55,069 nucleotides of DNA from Ruminococcus sp. AM22-13 (GCF_003471165.1 NZ_QRIL01000022.1:11860-66928); one strand, 5' to 3'. Positions 33,824-43,670 are shown, counted from the first letter of the stretch. Notes: generated by a model not told the origin, from the sequence alone. Translations and numbers: made by a program.

Positions 33824-34984
33824 TTATCTCCTCGCCTGTGGCATGTGATAATTCCGGTTGAAATCCTGTTTGATAGCCTCTAAACGAATCTGATCATCCT
33901 GACGTTTCTTTCTGGCTTCTTCCTGAATCCTCTGCGTCTCCTCGATTCCACTTGTAATGGTTCTCCAGGTTTTCTCCAGAGTCTCGATCTGAATCGAACT
34001 TCCCGATGCCATTCTGGCTGTTGCCTTTGAAACATCAACGGTATTCTGGGCATTTTTGATAAGCATTTCATTCGTTTTCTTATCCAGCTCTGAAATAGCA
34101 TCTGCCTGAATCTTCTGTCTCTTAAGAAGAATCGCCTGTGCAAGCGCCTGCTTGAAAATCGGAAGAGTAACAATAAATGCTGAATTAATCTTTCTCACCA
34201 GATTATAATTGCTGAATGCCATGGTCTTGATCATAGGAATTGACTGCATCGCAACATTCTCAGCAGTTCTCAGATCCTGTGTTCTCTGCTCCATCATCTG
34301 CAATGCCTGATTTAATGTCGTAAGCTCAAACTGAATCGACTGATCTCCGGTGTTCTCCATGTCCTGCTGTCTCTGTGCAATATAGGCTTCGATTTCCTTG
34401 CATGCCTGCTCGCCTGCCAGAATATACTTAACCAGTTCATGATAATAATTTACGTTAACATCAAACATCGTATTCAGCTTTCTGTTTGACTCCTTAATCT
34501 CAGCCTCATATCCTTTAAGCTGAACATAAATTTTATCAACTTCCTCGCCCATTGTGTGATACTTCGCCAGTATCTTATCAAGCTGCTTTTTGAAATTTCC
34601 GAAAAGCTTTCCAAAAAGTCCCGGATTATCTTTGATCTCATTTATATCAAACTGATCCATAATCTTGGCTAATGACTTAAGCATCTCACTCGTCTCATCC
34701 AGCTGCGACATGTTCATACTGTTAAGAACTACGTCCGATGCCTTTGAAATCTCTTCTGCTACTTTTGCGCCAAAAGATACGATCGTATCCATGTTATAAA
34801 CTTCAATCGTACTGACGATCTGATCAACTTCTTCTGAGTTCACTAAATTGTCGTTCATCTGCTGCCTGTCAGCAACAATATCGTATTGCTCCACTACCTC
34901 AATCTCATTCTTCTCTGCTGAATAACCGCTGCCTGCCTGAGGTGTATTTCCCATTGATGAACCCCTGCTGAAATCAAGTCCCAT
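33824..34984 (-). CDS. telA: TelA / toxic anion resistance protein
   Basis: 386 aa, highly helical with long coiled coils, beginning with a short disordered segment (MGLDFSRGSS). The family core (EKTWRTITSGIEETQRI near 340-356, and the Gln/Met-rich helices) matches TelA (YceH of Bacillus). The gene order YceG-TelA-TerD is the same as in the Bacillus yce operon. It lies 6 nt after the YceG-like gene, so the two are coupled. Role probably structural or membrane-peripheral; the tellurite name is historical. Confidence 0.92.
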   Translation of the reverse strand: MGLDFSRGSSMGNTPQAGSGYSAEKNEIEVVEQYDIVADRQQMNDNLVNSEEVDQIVSTIEVYNMDTIVSFGAKVAEEISKASDVVLNSMNMSQLDETSEMLKSLAKIMDQFDINEIKDNPGLFGKLFGNFKKQLDKILAKYHTMGEEVDKIYVQLKGYEAEIKESNRKLNTMFDVNVNYYHELVKYILAGEQACKEIEAYIAQRQQDMENTGDQSIQFELTTLNQALQMMEQRTQDLRTAENVAMQSIPMIKTMAFSNYNLVRKINSAFIVTLPIFKQALAQAILLKRQKIQADAISELDKKTNEMLIKNAQNTVDVSKATARMASGSSIQIETLEKTWRTITSGIEETQRIQEEARKKRQDDQIRLEAIKQDFNRNYHMPQARR

Positions 34985-34990
34985 AAGCCA

Positions 34991-37261
34991 CTAACCTCTC
35001 TTAAAAAATCTACGCCACGAAGGGCGTGTGTCATTCGTTGAAATGCTATTCAGATCCGGAACCTGCATATCATATTTATATTCCCCGATCTGGTGCTCTT
35101 CCATCAGGTTACCCGTAAAATACTTTTCCACGCTTTGATAACCTGTCGGAACAAAAAACAGAATATCAAATCCTATCAGGTTCAAAAAAGCGATCAAAAT
35201 GGAATCTTCCAGGGAGATCATCGTCTCACCTGTATTAATATATATTAATTTCGGATTCTTCTTCGTAAAATCAAACTTCTGGATCAGACGAATGATGTCC
35301 TTCGGTAAATTCAGAACCTGGGCGATAACTGTATATTCTGTGCCATTTTCCCCGATTCCTTTTATCAGTTTCTGCTCAATCAGAAACTCCAATTTATCAA
35401 GCATGAACTCCTGCATTTCTTCACGTAGAAGCCCATATGGATATTTCGGATGATTCTTTATTTTATTACGCTGAAGTTTCCAGTTTTTATAAAACTCTGC
35501 GGAAAAAGCTTTCATTGGATTCGGTGTTGTCGGCTGAATATACGGAGCACTTTTAATAACGACCGTATCTTCTGTCATCAGCTCTTTTATCGAACTCCAA
35601 TACTGAGATACATTTCCGTCTTTAACCCCGGATATTTTTGAAAAAATAACCGGCATATTTACTACTCCGTCAACAGTACTGAAATTAGGCCTGTACTTTA
35701 ATTCCTGATCCCACAGAATCTTTATTTCTTCATACATGGTCTGCAGATTAATGACATTTGCTTTCACATACTGTTGATTTCTATATATTCCACTGTCCTG
35801 ATACATCAGCGTATCAAGTTCTCTTTCCGCGTGATATGCGACCGTTCCAATCTTTACCTGCGAGTTCTCTTCCGGATACCTTGTCAGTAAAAGACTCTCT
35901 GTATAGTTCACTTCATATAACAGCTTATCCTCAAGACAGCATTTCACGTTCAGATCAGGACATAGAATCAAAACATCCAGCGGAAGCCGTCCGAGAAAGC
36001 TCATAAACAAAGCTTCCTTATCATCCCGGCAGCCACCCATATAAATAAAACATCCAATATCTGAAGGTTTCCACCCTGCAAACAGCTTCGACATATATCT
36101 TCGCAGCCAGCAGATCAGATACACCGCCCGGTTTGTCAGTCGGTTAAGATTCTCGCCTTCTCTCCTGGATTCCGCCAGAATAACATCGACAAATGTTTTA
36201 TGCAAAATCCTCTGCAGTTCCACATTTCCTGTATATTGGATGTTCCCCACAAGTCCAAGGATCATCTGATCTTTGTTCGCATAATTGTCTCTCTTTATCT
36301 CTGCGATCTCCTGCGGTGTCGGCTTCGGAATCTCCTCATTAACTATAACGAGATTCCTCTTTGAATTCTTCAATTCCTGCTGTAATTTAAATAATTCATT
36401 TGCATAGGTAAGCTTGTCCTCTGCCCCGTTTATCCTGCAAAAGCAGTTATAAAAAAAGCGATCGTCATTTCCCCTCAGCATGATACTCTCGCGGATATCA
36501 TCCAGTCCTTTTCCACTTATCCAGGCATTTGTACAGTTTGTAATCGTTGGTCTTGTCCCATACAATCGCTCGTTATTGATCTCATTTTGAATCTCATCTC
36601 TGACTTTCTTTATACAATACCCTTGTGGAAAAGCGCCTAACCCATTCATCTGCAGGCTGTCTGACAGCACAGATCCCGGATCTGACTTCAGATATCCACT
36701 GTCACCTTCATACTGAAGAAAAACTACATCGCATCCGGCATTAGAAAGAATTGATATAAGCATCAATTCATAGCTGCTTATATTTCCTTCATATAATATT
36801 TTAGGAATATTATTTTCTCCAAGCTGATTCACAATTCGTTCAAATTTATAATAAAGCCAGCACATAAACTTGATATATGCATTCTTCAGCATATTCTCCG
36901 TTTTGCCGGCTTTTCTCATTGAATCTAATGAGTCATAGACAGACTCTGCTACATTTTGTCTCTGGAGATCATTCATTCTGGGAAGCCATTTCTTCAGACT
37001 TGTCAGAATAAACCCCGGGTTCATCTGAAAATCCATGCCCATTATCTCATTATAATATGAAAGATTTCCCTCATCAGGATTCGGGATCTTACCCTCGATC
37101 ACTACTCCCGTTTTCCTTGCTGCATCGTAATATTTTTTGATAAATGCACCAACTTCTTCTGAGTATCCATTGATCCGGTAAAAGTAAACGCCCCTCTCCC
37201 GTCTGTTATCCAGTTTGACAAAATAATCGCTAAGGTTCTGAATCTTCTTATGCTCTAACAT
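34991..37261 (-). CDS. YceG-like component of the Ter/toxic anion system
   Basis: 756 aa, longer than the roughly 540-aa Bacillus YceG but in the same operon place. No catalytic motif stands out. Several segments repeat a strand-turn theme with DVVFLQYEGDSG, DVLILCPDLN and DILFFVPTGYQS, which look like Rossmann-type strand ends in two related halves. Soluble, with no signal. It could be a large scaffold or a nucleotide-binding enzyme. Name from gene order and length class, not from a decisive motif. Confidence 0.72.
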   Translation of the reverse strand: MLEHKKIQNLSDYFVKLDNRRERGVYFYRINGYSEEVGAFIKKYYDAARKTGVVIEGKIPNPDEGNLSYYNEIMGMDFQMNPGFILTSLKKWLPRMNDLQRQNVAESVYDSLDSMRKAGKTENMLKNAYIKFMCWLYYKFERIVNQLGENNIPKILYEGNISSYELMLISILSNAGCDVVFLQYEGDSGYLKSDPGSVLSDSLQMNGLGAFPQGYCIKKVRDEIQNEINNERLYGTRPTITNCTNAWISGKGLDDIRESIMLRGNDDRFFYNCFCRINGAEDKLTYANELFKLQQELKNSKRNLVIVNEEIPKPTPQEIAEIKRDNYANKDQMILGLVGNIQYTGNVELQRILHKTFVDVILAESRREGENLNRLTNRAVYLICWLRRYMSKLFAGWKPSDIGCFIYMGGCRDDKEALFMSFLGRLPLDVLILCPDLNVKCCLEDKLLYEVNYTESLLLTRYPEENSQVKIGTVAYHAERELDTLMYQDSGIYRNQQYVKANVINLQTMYEEIKILWDQELKYRPNFSTVDGVVNMPVIFSKISGVKDGNVSQYWSSIKELMTEDTVVIKSAPYIQPTTPNPMKAFSAEFYKNWKLQRNKIKNHPKYPYGLLREEMQEFMLDKLEFLIEQKLIKGIGENGTEYTVIAQVLNLPKDIIRLIQKFDFTKKNPKLIYINTGETMISLEDSILIAFLNLIGFDILFFVPTGYQSVEKYFTGNLMEEHQIGEYKYDMQVPDLNSISTNDTRPSWRRFFKRG

Positions 37262-37276
37262 GTAGCATTCTCACCT

Positions 37277-37867
37277 TCAATATCTGCTCATTTTATTCTT
37301 GTTCATTACAAATCCTAAAGCAGAACCAACGCCTCCTCCTACAATATGAGTAAGATTAGCTATATTGTCCTGAACAAAAATTCCCTGATATACCTGTTCT
37401 CCAATATAAATAACTGCAACTAAAATAAAAGTAAACGGTATTTTACCTTCCTCAAAACCAGCAAATGATGAAAGTAAAATCAAAGCAAAAACCACTCCGC
37501 TCGCACCAAGTAATTGCGTATACGGAAAAAATATGAAATTGACTATACCGGTCACTAATGCCGTTGCCAAAATAACAAACAAAATATTTGCTGAGCCATA
37601 TTTCTCCTCAAGCAACGGCCCAACAACCAGAATAAGCATTATATTTCCTATAAAATGTTCCCAGCCAGCATGCCCCAATACATGTCCAAAGAATCTGAAA
37701 TAAGTCAACGGACTAAGCAATGATGATCTGTACACACTAAACAGCGCATTTGTAGATACTCCCCCAGTAATCTTATCCACTAACAAAACTATAAAACATG
37801 CTATAGTAAAGGCTAATATAACTGGAGAGTTAAATGAAATTTGTATTTTTTTATTTTTAAAATTCAT
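37277..37867 (-). CDS. Rhomboid family intramembrane serine protease
   Basis: 196 aa with six membrane spans. The catalytic Ser is in GASGVVFAL (near 118) and the catalytic His in NLTHIVGGGVGSALGF (near 172); HFIGNI with conserved Asn lies in the second span. All rhomboid catalytic elements are present. It begins 15 nt before the YceG-like gene in transcription order and probably heads that operon, so membrane-protein cleavage may belong to this stress system. Confidence 0.92.
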   Translation of the reverse strand: MNFKNKKIQISFNSPVILAFTIACFIVLLVDKITGGVSTNALFSVYRSSLLSPLTYFRFFGHVLGHAGWEHFIGNIMLILVVGPLLEEKYGSANILFVILATALVTGIVNFIFFPYTQLLGASGVVFALILLSSFAGFEEGKIPFTFILVAVIYIGEQVYQGIFVQDNIANLTHIVGGGVGSALGFVMNKNKMSRY

Positions 37868-38182
37868 CTTTTCACCTGAAAATTATATAAATTCTGCACA
37901 GAAAAATTGTACCATATCACTACTTCTATTTCAATAAAAATTCAATTAAAAAGCTTGCTGTTTTTCCACAAATGCACATAATTATTTTATTATTCACTCT
38001 ATTCCAAAAAATCTAACCACTCATTTAGCGTTTCCATTTTTATTAAAATATGATATTATGAATATCACACCCATCGCGCTATAACCACACGAATATTTAT
38101 AATAAAACTAGTTTTCTCTTCATTTAAGCCATTAAGATATTCCTGTGTATAACAATCCCTGTAGATATAAATAAGGAGTATT
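37868..38182. promoter_or_regulatory. Divergent promoter region of the Ter operons
   Basis: AT-rich gap between the leftward rhomboid-YceG-TelA-TerD operon and the rightward lyase gene. A clean 7-3-7 palindrome TGATATT-ATG-AATATCA at 38051-38067 is a candidate operator. No gene seen. Confidence 0.5.
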
Positions 38183-39145
38183 ATGAAAAATAACGTTTTA
38201 TATTACAGCGTAGGACCATTACTTTACTGCCCTGCCAATAAAGCTTCCATCACTGATTCCTTAATAAACGAAAAATTCGGAAACAGATTTTCTCTTGCTC
38301 TCTGTCTGGAAGATACGATAAACGATGCTTATGTCGCAAAAGCAGAACAGATACTTATTCATTCTCTGGACACAATCTTTGCGCAACATGAAATAATACC
38401 TTTTTATTTGCCCAAAATCTTCATCCGGGTTCGAAACCCACAGCAAATCCACAGATTAATAAAATCTCTGGGACGTTCTGTTGAAATAGTCACCGGTTTC
38501 ATCATTCCGAAGTTCAGTCTTGATAACGCATCAGATTATATAAATGAAGTAATCCGTGCCAACGAACTCGCCTCAAAAAATATTTACATGATGCCAATTT
38601 ATGAAAATTCTTCTATTATCGACCTCAGAAATCGTACAGATATTCTTTATTCATTAAAGGATTCCTTGTCACAAGTTGAAGATCTTGTGCTGAATATTCG
38701 CGTCGGAGGAAATGATTTATGTCATATGTTTGGATTCAGGAGACATTCCAATGAATCCATTCATCAGATCCGACCAGTTTCTGATATTTTCTCCGATATC
38801 ATCACTGTATATGGCATGGATTACGTTGTGTCAGGTCCTGTATGGGAATACTATGCAGGTGATAACTGGAAAGATGGTATGATCCAGGAAATTCAGGATG
38901 ATAAGCTTTGTGGTTTTATTGGAAAAACAGTTATTCATCCTGCACAGATACCTGTAGTCAATTGTTCTTATCAGGTATCAGAGAAAGATTTTAAAGATGC
39001 CCAGGAGATTTTAAACTGGAATAAAAATTCTGCTTCCCTTGTCTCCGGAAATAACGTCAGGGAAAGAATGAATGAATACAAAACACATATCAACTGGGCC
39101 CAGAGGATCATTTATCTGGCTGAGTCTTTTGGTGTCGCAAAATAA
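38183..39145 (+). CDS. CitE/HpcH-like C-C bond lyase of the Ter module
   Basis: 320 aa TIM barrel. CLEDTIND (about 32-39) gives the conserved acidic residues, FIRVRNP the conserved Arg, LNIRVGGNDL a further strand end, and GKTVIHPAQIPVVN the family C-terminal motif. Such proteins are predicted to act with a phosphoribosyltransferase and StiP-like protein in making a nucleoside-like metabolite in Ter systems. It lies opposite to those two partners, which follow convergently. Confidence 0.85.
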   Translation: MKNNVLYYSVGPLLYCPANKASITDSLINEKFGNRFSLALCLEDTINDAYVAKAEQILIHSLDTIFAQHEIIPFYLPKIFIRVRNPQQIHRLIKSLGRSVEIVTGFIIPKFSLDNASDYINEVIRANELASKNIYMMPIYENSSIIDLRNRTDILYSLKDSLSQVEDLVLNIRVGGNDLCHMFGFRRHSNESIHQIRPVSDIFSDIITVYGMDYVVSGPVWEYYAGDNWKDGMIQEIQDDKLCGFIGKTVIHPAQIPVVNCSYQVSEKDFKDAQEILNWNKNSASLVSGNNVRERMNEYKTHINWAQRIIYLAESFGVAK

Positions 39146-39194
39146 ACAGATCAGGGCGATGGAATTTCAATTTTACATCTCCCTGATCTGTTTA
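39144..39194. terminator. Terminator between lyase and StiP-like genes
   Basis: AACAGATCAGGG pairs with CCCTGATCTGTT around a loop with an ATG/CAT extension. T-rich on the plus side (TTTATT) and usable in both directions. Confidence 0.8.
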
Positions 39195-39216
39195 TTCATA
39201 CTCATTTATGGCAATT

Positions 39217-40269
39217 TCATGCATCTGCTATTTTCTTAATTATCCCGCAACATTTATAATGTGTAAGCTGATAATATTCTATAGGCACATTTTTCTCCTG
39301 TGCAAGTCTGACCAAATGTTCCAGTTGAGGATCTCCCTTATAACGTTCATCAATTAATATTTTCCACGGAAGCCTTCTTAGTAATACTCTCGTGGTTTCA
39401 CCAATTCCCGGTTTTATCAGATTAATATCATTTATTCCAAAGTTTCTGCCTATCTCCTTGACTTCATCAATTCCCTTGTCCTCAGGCATATTCTTACGAT
39501 ATGGAACATTCTCCATGACAAACTCTTTCTCAATCGTTTCAATAAAATCATAAGACAAATCAGAGTCTGTCAGTTCTCCATAATACGCAGCCCCATGAAA
39601 ATCATCCTTACCTATAATATCATCTCGCAGGAAGGTTCGGCTAATAAGACCTGATACTGTGCTGTTCAGACAAGAACTGGGAATCAGTATATCATCATGT
39701 GTTCCACACAATTGGGTAACATTCGCCGGATCTGCAATAACCGCTATGTCAGAAGATACCCCTTTGTATGCGGATATATCTTTCTTCAATTCATTAAGAA
39801 TCGCACCCTTACCAATCCAGCCATCAACAAACAGAAGCTGTTCCGGCCTATATTTTCCCAATAAATACTTCATAGCATTATCATCAATGCCTCTTCCCCT
39901 GATAATTGAAATCGAATAGTGAGGTACACTTATCTTATATTTATACTTCATATAGCGTTTTATAAGAATACCTACCGGAACTCCGGCTCTGGCAAGAGAT
40001 ACCAGAACAATCTCTTTTCCTTTATTTTCTATAATCTTATCCGAAAGTATACCCACAGCATTTGCAACCGGCTTTGCAAAATTTTTCAGCGCATTATTAT
40101 ATACTTTTATGTATTGATCTGTAGGGACATACTCAACAGGAAGCATCTCACTGTAATGTTTTCCCGATTGGATCAACTTCTCCCGCTCCTCAGCAGGCTG
40201 AGGCTTTACCAATCCGGTAATATCCTTTAGTAATAAGATTACGTCTTCATCTGAATAGGAACTTCTCAA
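39217..40269 (-). CDS. StiP-like protein of the Ter biosynthetic module
   Basis: 350 aa beginning at TTG; its start and the stop of the upstream gene are 1 nt apart. The segment LVSLARAGVPVGILIKR and FVDGWIGKGAILNEL resemble a phosphoribosyltransferase fold (a PRPP-loop-like region), as described for StiP proteins. CCG and CCGI near the C-terminus may bind a metal. Found with the PRTase-TRSP gene in Ter clusters, where it is predicted to help make a nucleoside-like compound. Also annotated as a cysteine protease in places, which I cannot support. Confidence 0.75.
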   Translation of the reverse strand: MRSSYSDEDVILLLKDITGLVKPQPAEEREKLIQSGKHYSEMLPVEYVPTDQYIKVYNNALKNFAKPVANAVGILSDKIIENKGKEIVLVSLARAGVPVGILIKRYMKYKYKISVPHYSISIIRGRGIDDNAMKYLLGKYRPEQLLFVDGWIGKGAILNELKKDISAYKGVSSDIAVIADPANVTQLCGTHDDILIPSSCLNSTVSGLISRTFLRDDIIGKDDFHGAAYYGELTDSDLSYDFIETIEKEFVMENVPYRKNMPEDKGIDEVKEIGRNFGINDINLIKPGIGETTRVLLRRLPWKILIDERYKGDPQLEHLVRLAQEKNVPIEYYQLTHYKCCGIIKKIADA

Positions 40270-40270
40270 A

Positions 40271-41383
40271 TCAGCACCACCTTACAACTGTAATATCATC
40301 ATTGTAATTCTGAAGAGCATTTATCAAGGTTCTCTGCCCTTCCTCAATTTCCGGAGAATCTGTAATAACAAATACTTTATCGTATTTTTCTATATCATAA
40401 AGAAAAGTTCTTCGATCCGGATCATACAGGCTTTTCAGTTCGTATCTGCTGTGAAGCGGATATTCCCGCTCTAAACTCACTACGATCGGACTTCTTGTTG
40501 TCGAATGACATCTCACAGAATTCCCCTCTTTCTCCAACTGTCTGCCAATGTAAAGCACAGGAAACATAAACTCTTCTGTTCCGATAACCAGTATTTTTTT
40601 ACCCGAAATACTTCCGGTCTGCGTTTGAATCTCTGTCCATAATTTCTCACATGCAGCTCCATATTTCTCAGAATCAACCATCCTTCGTGCATCCATACGT
40701 CCAGAAATATTAATGGTCATATAATCTGTTGTTACCGTATGGTCTGAACATTTATAATAATGGCCTTTTTCTGCAAGCTTTTCTGCTCTGTCACTATAAT
40801 CACTATGGTCTGTTTTTATCAGATAATGCAGTGGAATTCCTTTTTTTCTGTATTGTTCCAAATACTCTTTATCCATTCCATTTAGCAGAGATGCCACTGA
40901 ATATTTAAATTTCCCAGTATATTCTCTGTCAAGAATATTTATAATATTCAGAATCGTGTTTCCGGTAGTAACCTCATCTTCAACAAACACAATTCTGTCG
41001 ATTTCATCTGCAATACTATCAATATCATCTTTTACCAGTTTCTGTTCCGTAGCATGACTATGTTCTTCCGAAAAGAAAAGATATTCTACATTAGGGATTA
41101 CTTCTCTGGTCGTCTGAATATACTTCGCACCAACAGATATTGCTGCCTGCGCTCCTATGGCCGTGGCTGTTTCTGCAAAACCTACAAGTAAAAGCTTTTC
41201 ATTCTTATATTCATTCCGGAATACATCAGCCAAATCCGTAAACAACTTTAATGCCTTTGATGGTACTACCGGAACATGTTTCCCCTGAAGAGGATTTACC
41301 ACCAGATATTTTCTCCTTATATTATTTTCTCTCTTTGCGATCCTGACTAAGTCATTTTCGACATATTCTATTTTATGTTCCAC
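40271..41383 (-). CDS. Phosphoribosyltransferase with TRSP domain
   Basis: 370 aa with a GTG start. The PRPP-binding loop is IVFVEDEVTTGNTILN (near 129-144), a strong type I PRTase motif. The C-terminal third carries the TRSP-like segment with VRCHSTTRSPI and LYDPDR. In Ter clusters this protein is predicted to attach a base-like moiety to ribose phosphate. Directly coupled to the StiP-like gene. Confidence 0.85.
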   Translation of the reverse strand: MEHKIEYVENDLVRIAKRENNIRRKYLVVNPLQGKHVPVVPSKALKLFTDLADVFRNEYKNEKLLLVGFAETATAIGAQAAISVGAKYIQTTREVIPNVEYLFFSEEHSHATEQKLVKDDIDSIADEIDRIVFVEDEVTTGNTILNIINILDREYTGKFKYSVASLLNGMDKEYLEQYRKKGIPLHYLIKTDHSDYSDRAEKLAEKGHYYKCSDHTVTTDYMTINISGRMDARRMVDSEKYGAACEKLWTEIQTQTGSISGKKILVIGTEEFMFPVLYIGRQLEKEGNSVRCHSTTRSPIVVSLEREYPLHSRYELKSLYDPDRRTFLYDIEKYDKVFVITDSPEIEEGQRTLINALQNYNDDITVVRWC

Positions 41384-41403
41384 TTTACTGTCGTCCCTTT
41401 ATA

Positions 41404-41841
41404 TTATTCATATGATCTGAAAAACATCTGTAGCTTCGTAAGTGCCATAGTCAGCGCTTCTGTCTCCTCAACATTTAGTCCTTTCAATACAGCCAGAACC
41501 ATCTTCTCGTGGAAATCCTTATGGTGATAATAAGCCCTCTCTCCCAGCTTAGTCAGTGAGATCAGCACCACTCTTCTGTCCTCTTCACTTCGCATACGCT
41601 GGATATATCCCTTCTTCACAAGGTTGTTTACTGCAATTGTCAAAGTACCGACCGTCACATTCAACAATCTGGCTACTGTTGACATATTTTTCTGTTCCCG
41701 GATACCCAACGCATCAATAATGTGCATATCATTGACTGAGATATTCTTATATTCTCCAGTGATCAATGCTCTCTCTTCCAGGTCCAGAATCTCATTAAAT
41801 AAATTGACCAGCACATCATTGATCGCTTCATAATGGTTCAT
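41404..41841 (-). CDS. FabT-like MarR family regulator
   Basis: 145 aa winged helix. The recognition region (MSTVARLLNVTVGTLTIAVNNLVKKGYI) and wing (RSEEDRRVVLISLT) match MarR proteins, and the stretch ISVNDMHIIDALG strongly recalls FabT, the fatty-acid synthesis repressor of streptococci. No fab genes are in the window, so here it may act in trans or control something else. It lies 20 nt before the phosphoribosyltransferase gene on the same strand. Confidence 0.85.
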   Translation of the reverse strand: MNHYEAINDVLVNLFNEILDLEERALITGEYKNISVNDMHIIDALGIREQKNMSTVARLLNVTVGTLTIAVNNLVKKGYIQRMRSEEDRRVVLISLTKLGERAYYHHKDFHEKMVLAVLKGLNVEETEALTMALTKLQMFFRSYE

Positions 41842-41885
41842 CCGGCTACCTCCCTCTTCTTAATTGCTTCTATTATACACTAAAA

Positions 41886-41904
41886 TACTTTGCCTCACAA
41901 AGCA
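41886..41904. promoter_or_regulatory. Candidate FabT-type operator
   Basis: CTTTG-CCTCA-CAAAG, an inverted repeat with TTTG/CAAA arms like known FabT sites, about 45-60 bp upstream of the MarR start. It would allow autoregulation. Confidence 0.5.
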
Positions 41905-42033
41905 TTTTTAGATGTTTTCAAAGAAATTCCCGCAGGCTTCTTTCTTTGGACTCTGAAATTTGATATAATAAAAAGATAAGACATCAGGACAAAATTTATT
42001 TTGCCTATTCTAAGATCTTAAAGGAAAAACTTT

Positions 42034-43611
42034 ATGAAAAAAAATAATATACCTCTTAATTTCCGGGAGAAAATCAACTCCCGCATCAGCCTTCTGTGCT
42101 CGATCGTGGTTATGGTCCTGCTCGTTCTGGTGATCCATCAGCTCGATTATACCCTGATACGCAAACCTCAGAAGGAAGCCACCAAAGCGGCATCACTCAA
42201 AGAAGAACAGGAAAAAATAGCGGCAGAAACACCGGAGATCTCCACTGCAAGTGTAATCGCAGTCGGTGACAATCTCTATCACAGCAAATTATATGAATCT
42301 GGTGAGTATGATTCCGGAACATGGAATTACGACCATATTTATACGCACATTCTGGATCAGGTCCAGGCTGCTGATGTCGCTATGATCGACCAGGAAACTG
42401 TTTTTGCACCCAGCCATGATGCAGTCAGTTCCTACCCGTCATTTGCCACTCCCGAAGAGGTTGGTGACGCCATTATCAAAGCCGGATTTAATGTTGTAGA
42501 ATCTGCTACCAACCACGCAGATGATTATGGCTACGATTACCTGAAAAACACTCTGGATTTCTGGAGCACCAACTATCCGGATATTCCTGTACTTGGAATC
42601 CACTCCACTCAGGAAGACGCAGATACGGTAAAAGTAAAAGAAGTCAATGGAATCAAGATTGCTTTCCTTGACTATACATATGGCACCAATAATTCCGGTG
42701 TCGGCGACGGCTACGAATATATGCTCGATATCTTTGACAAAGACAAGATCACCACAATGATCCAGAAGGCCAAAGAAGTCAGCGACTGCATTATCTTCGT
42801 CGCCCACTGGGGAACAGAAGACGAAACCATGCCAAATGAATACGAGAAACAATGGGCTGCTTTCCTGATGCAGCAAGGTGTTGATGTGATTATCGGTGGA
42901 CATCCACATGTACTTCAACCTTATGGACAGCTTTCTGATGACCAGGGACATACCACTACTGTATTCTATTCTCTGGGAAACTTTGTTTCCACTCAGCAGG
43001 AACTCCCGGAACTTCTGGAAGGAATGGCAAGCTTTACAATTCAGAAATCCACTTTAAATGGAAAGTCCACCATCCAGATTCTCGCTCCAACAGTGAAGCC
43101 TATGGTCATGCATTATGACTATGACTCCGGAGAATACGGTCCATATATGCTGGATGATTATACCGAAGAACTCGCTTCTTCCCACAGTGTCCGCAACGTA
43201 ATTGGTGACGAATTCACACTCGACAATCTGAAAGCCAAATTCAAAGAGATCATGTCCATGAATGTAAAACCATCCACTAACACCAACTTGTTGAACGTTA
43301 AATTTGACTGGGAAGGCAACATGATAGATAAGACTACCGGAAATGTAGTGGAAGATACAGAATCTATTCACTCCTGGGAATACCTGGCAGACACTGCAGG
43401 TGGTTCTGATAGTCCGGACAGCTCAGATACCTCTGACACCACAGATAATTCTGACGGTTCAGATAGCTCAGACAGTTACAGCGACAGCAGCTATGACAAC
43501 AGCTACGACAGTAGTGACGACAGTAGTTATGACAATGGCAGTTATGATAGCAGTGACGACAGTAGTTATAACGATGGCGGCTATGATAGCAGCTACGATG
43601 AAAGCTATTGA
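42034..43611 (+). CDS. CapA-family metallophosphatase-like wall protein
   Basis: 525 aa. One N-terminal membrane anchor (about 18-38) precedes a CapA domain (about 68-370) with the metal-site motifs VGDN, DQET, SATNHADDYG and GGHPHVLQPYG. The C-terminal 75 residues are an Asp/Ser/Tyr tail with repeated DSSYDN-like units. CapA proteins were first tied to polyglutamate capsule; most homologues are surface enzymes of unknown substrate. Anchored outside the cell. No other capsule genes are nearby. Confidence 0.9.
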   Translation: MKKNNIPLNFREKINSRISLLCSIVVMVLLVLVIHQLDYTLIRKPQKEATKAASLKEEQEKIAAETPEISTASVIAVGDNLYHSKLYESGEYDSGTWNYDHIYTHILDQVQAADVAMIDQETVFAPSHDAVSSYPSFATPEEVGDAIIKAGFNVVESATNHADDYGYDYLKNTLDFWSTNYPDIPVLGIHSTQEDADTVKVKEVNGIKIAFLDYTYGTNNSGVGDGYEYMLDIFDKDKITTMIQKAKEVSDCIIFVAHWGTEDETMPNEYEKQWAAFLMQQGVDVIIGGHPHVLQPYGQLSDDQGHTTTVFYSLGNFVSTQQELPELLEGMASFTIQKSTLNGKSTIQILAPTVKPMVMHYDYDSGEYGPYMLDDYTEELASSHSVRNVIGDEFTLDNLKAKFKEIMSMNVKPSTNTNLLNVKFDWEGNMIDKTTGNVVEDTESIHSWEYLADTAGGSDSPDSSDTSDTTDNSDGSDSSDSYSDSSYDNSYDSSDDSSYDNGSYDSSDDSSYNDGGYDSSYDESY

Positions 43612-43623
43612 TTATTTATATGC

Positions 43624-43656
43624 AAAAAGGACTATGCTCTGCATAGTCCTTTTTAC
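43624..43656. terminator. Bidirectional terminator between CapA and TatD genes
   Basis: AAAAGGACTATGC-TCT-GCATAGTCCTTTT, a 13-bp perfect stem with T-run on both sides. Confidence 0.9.
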
Positions 43657-43670
43657 ATATCATGCTATTT

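Noticed and set aside
26551..41383. Tellurite resistance as the purpose of the cluster
   Set aside because: TerD/TelA names are historical; the gene set points to general stress and metabolite functions, and no tellurite-specific feature is visible.
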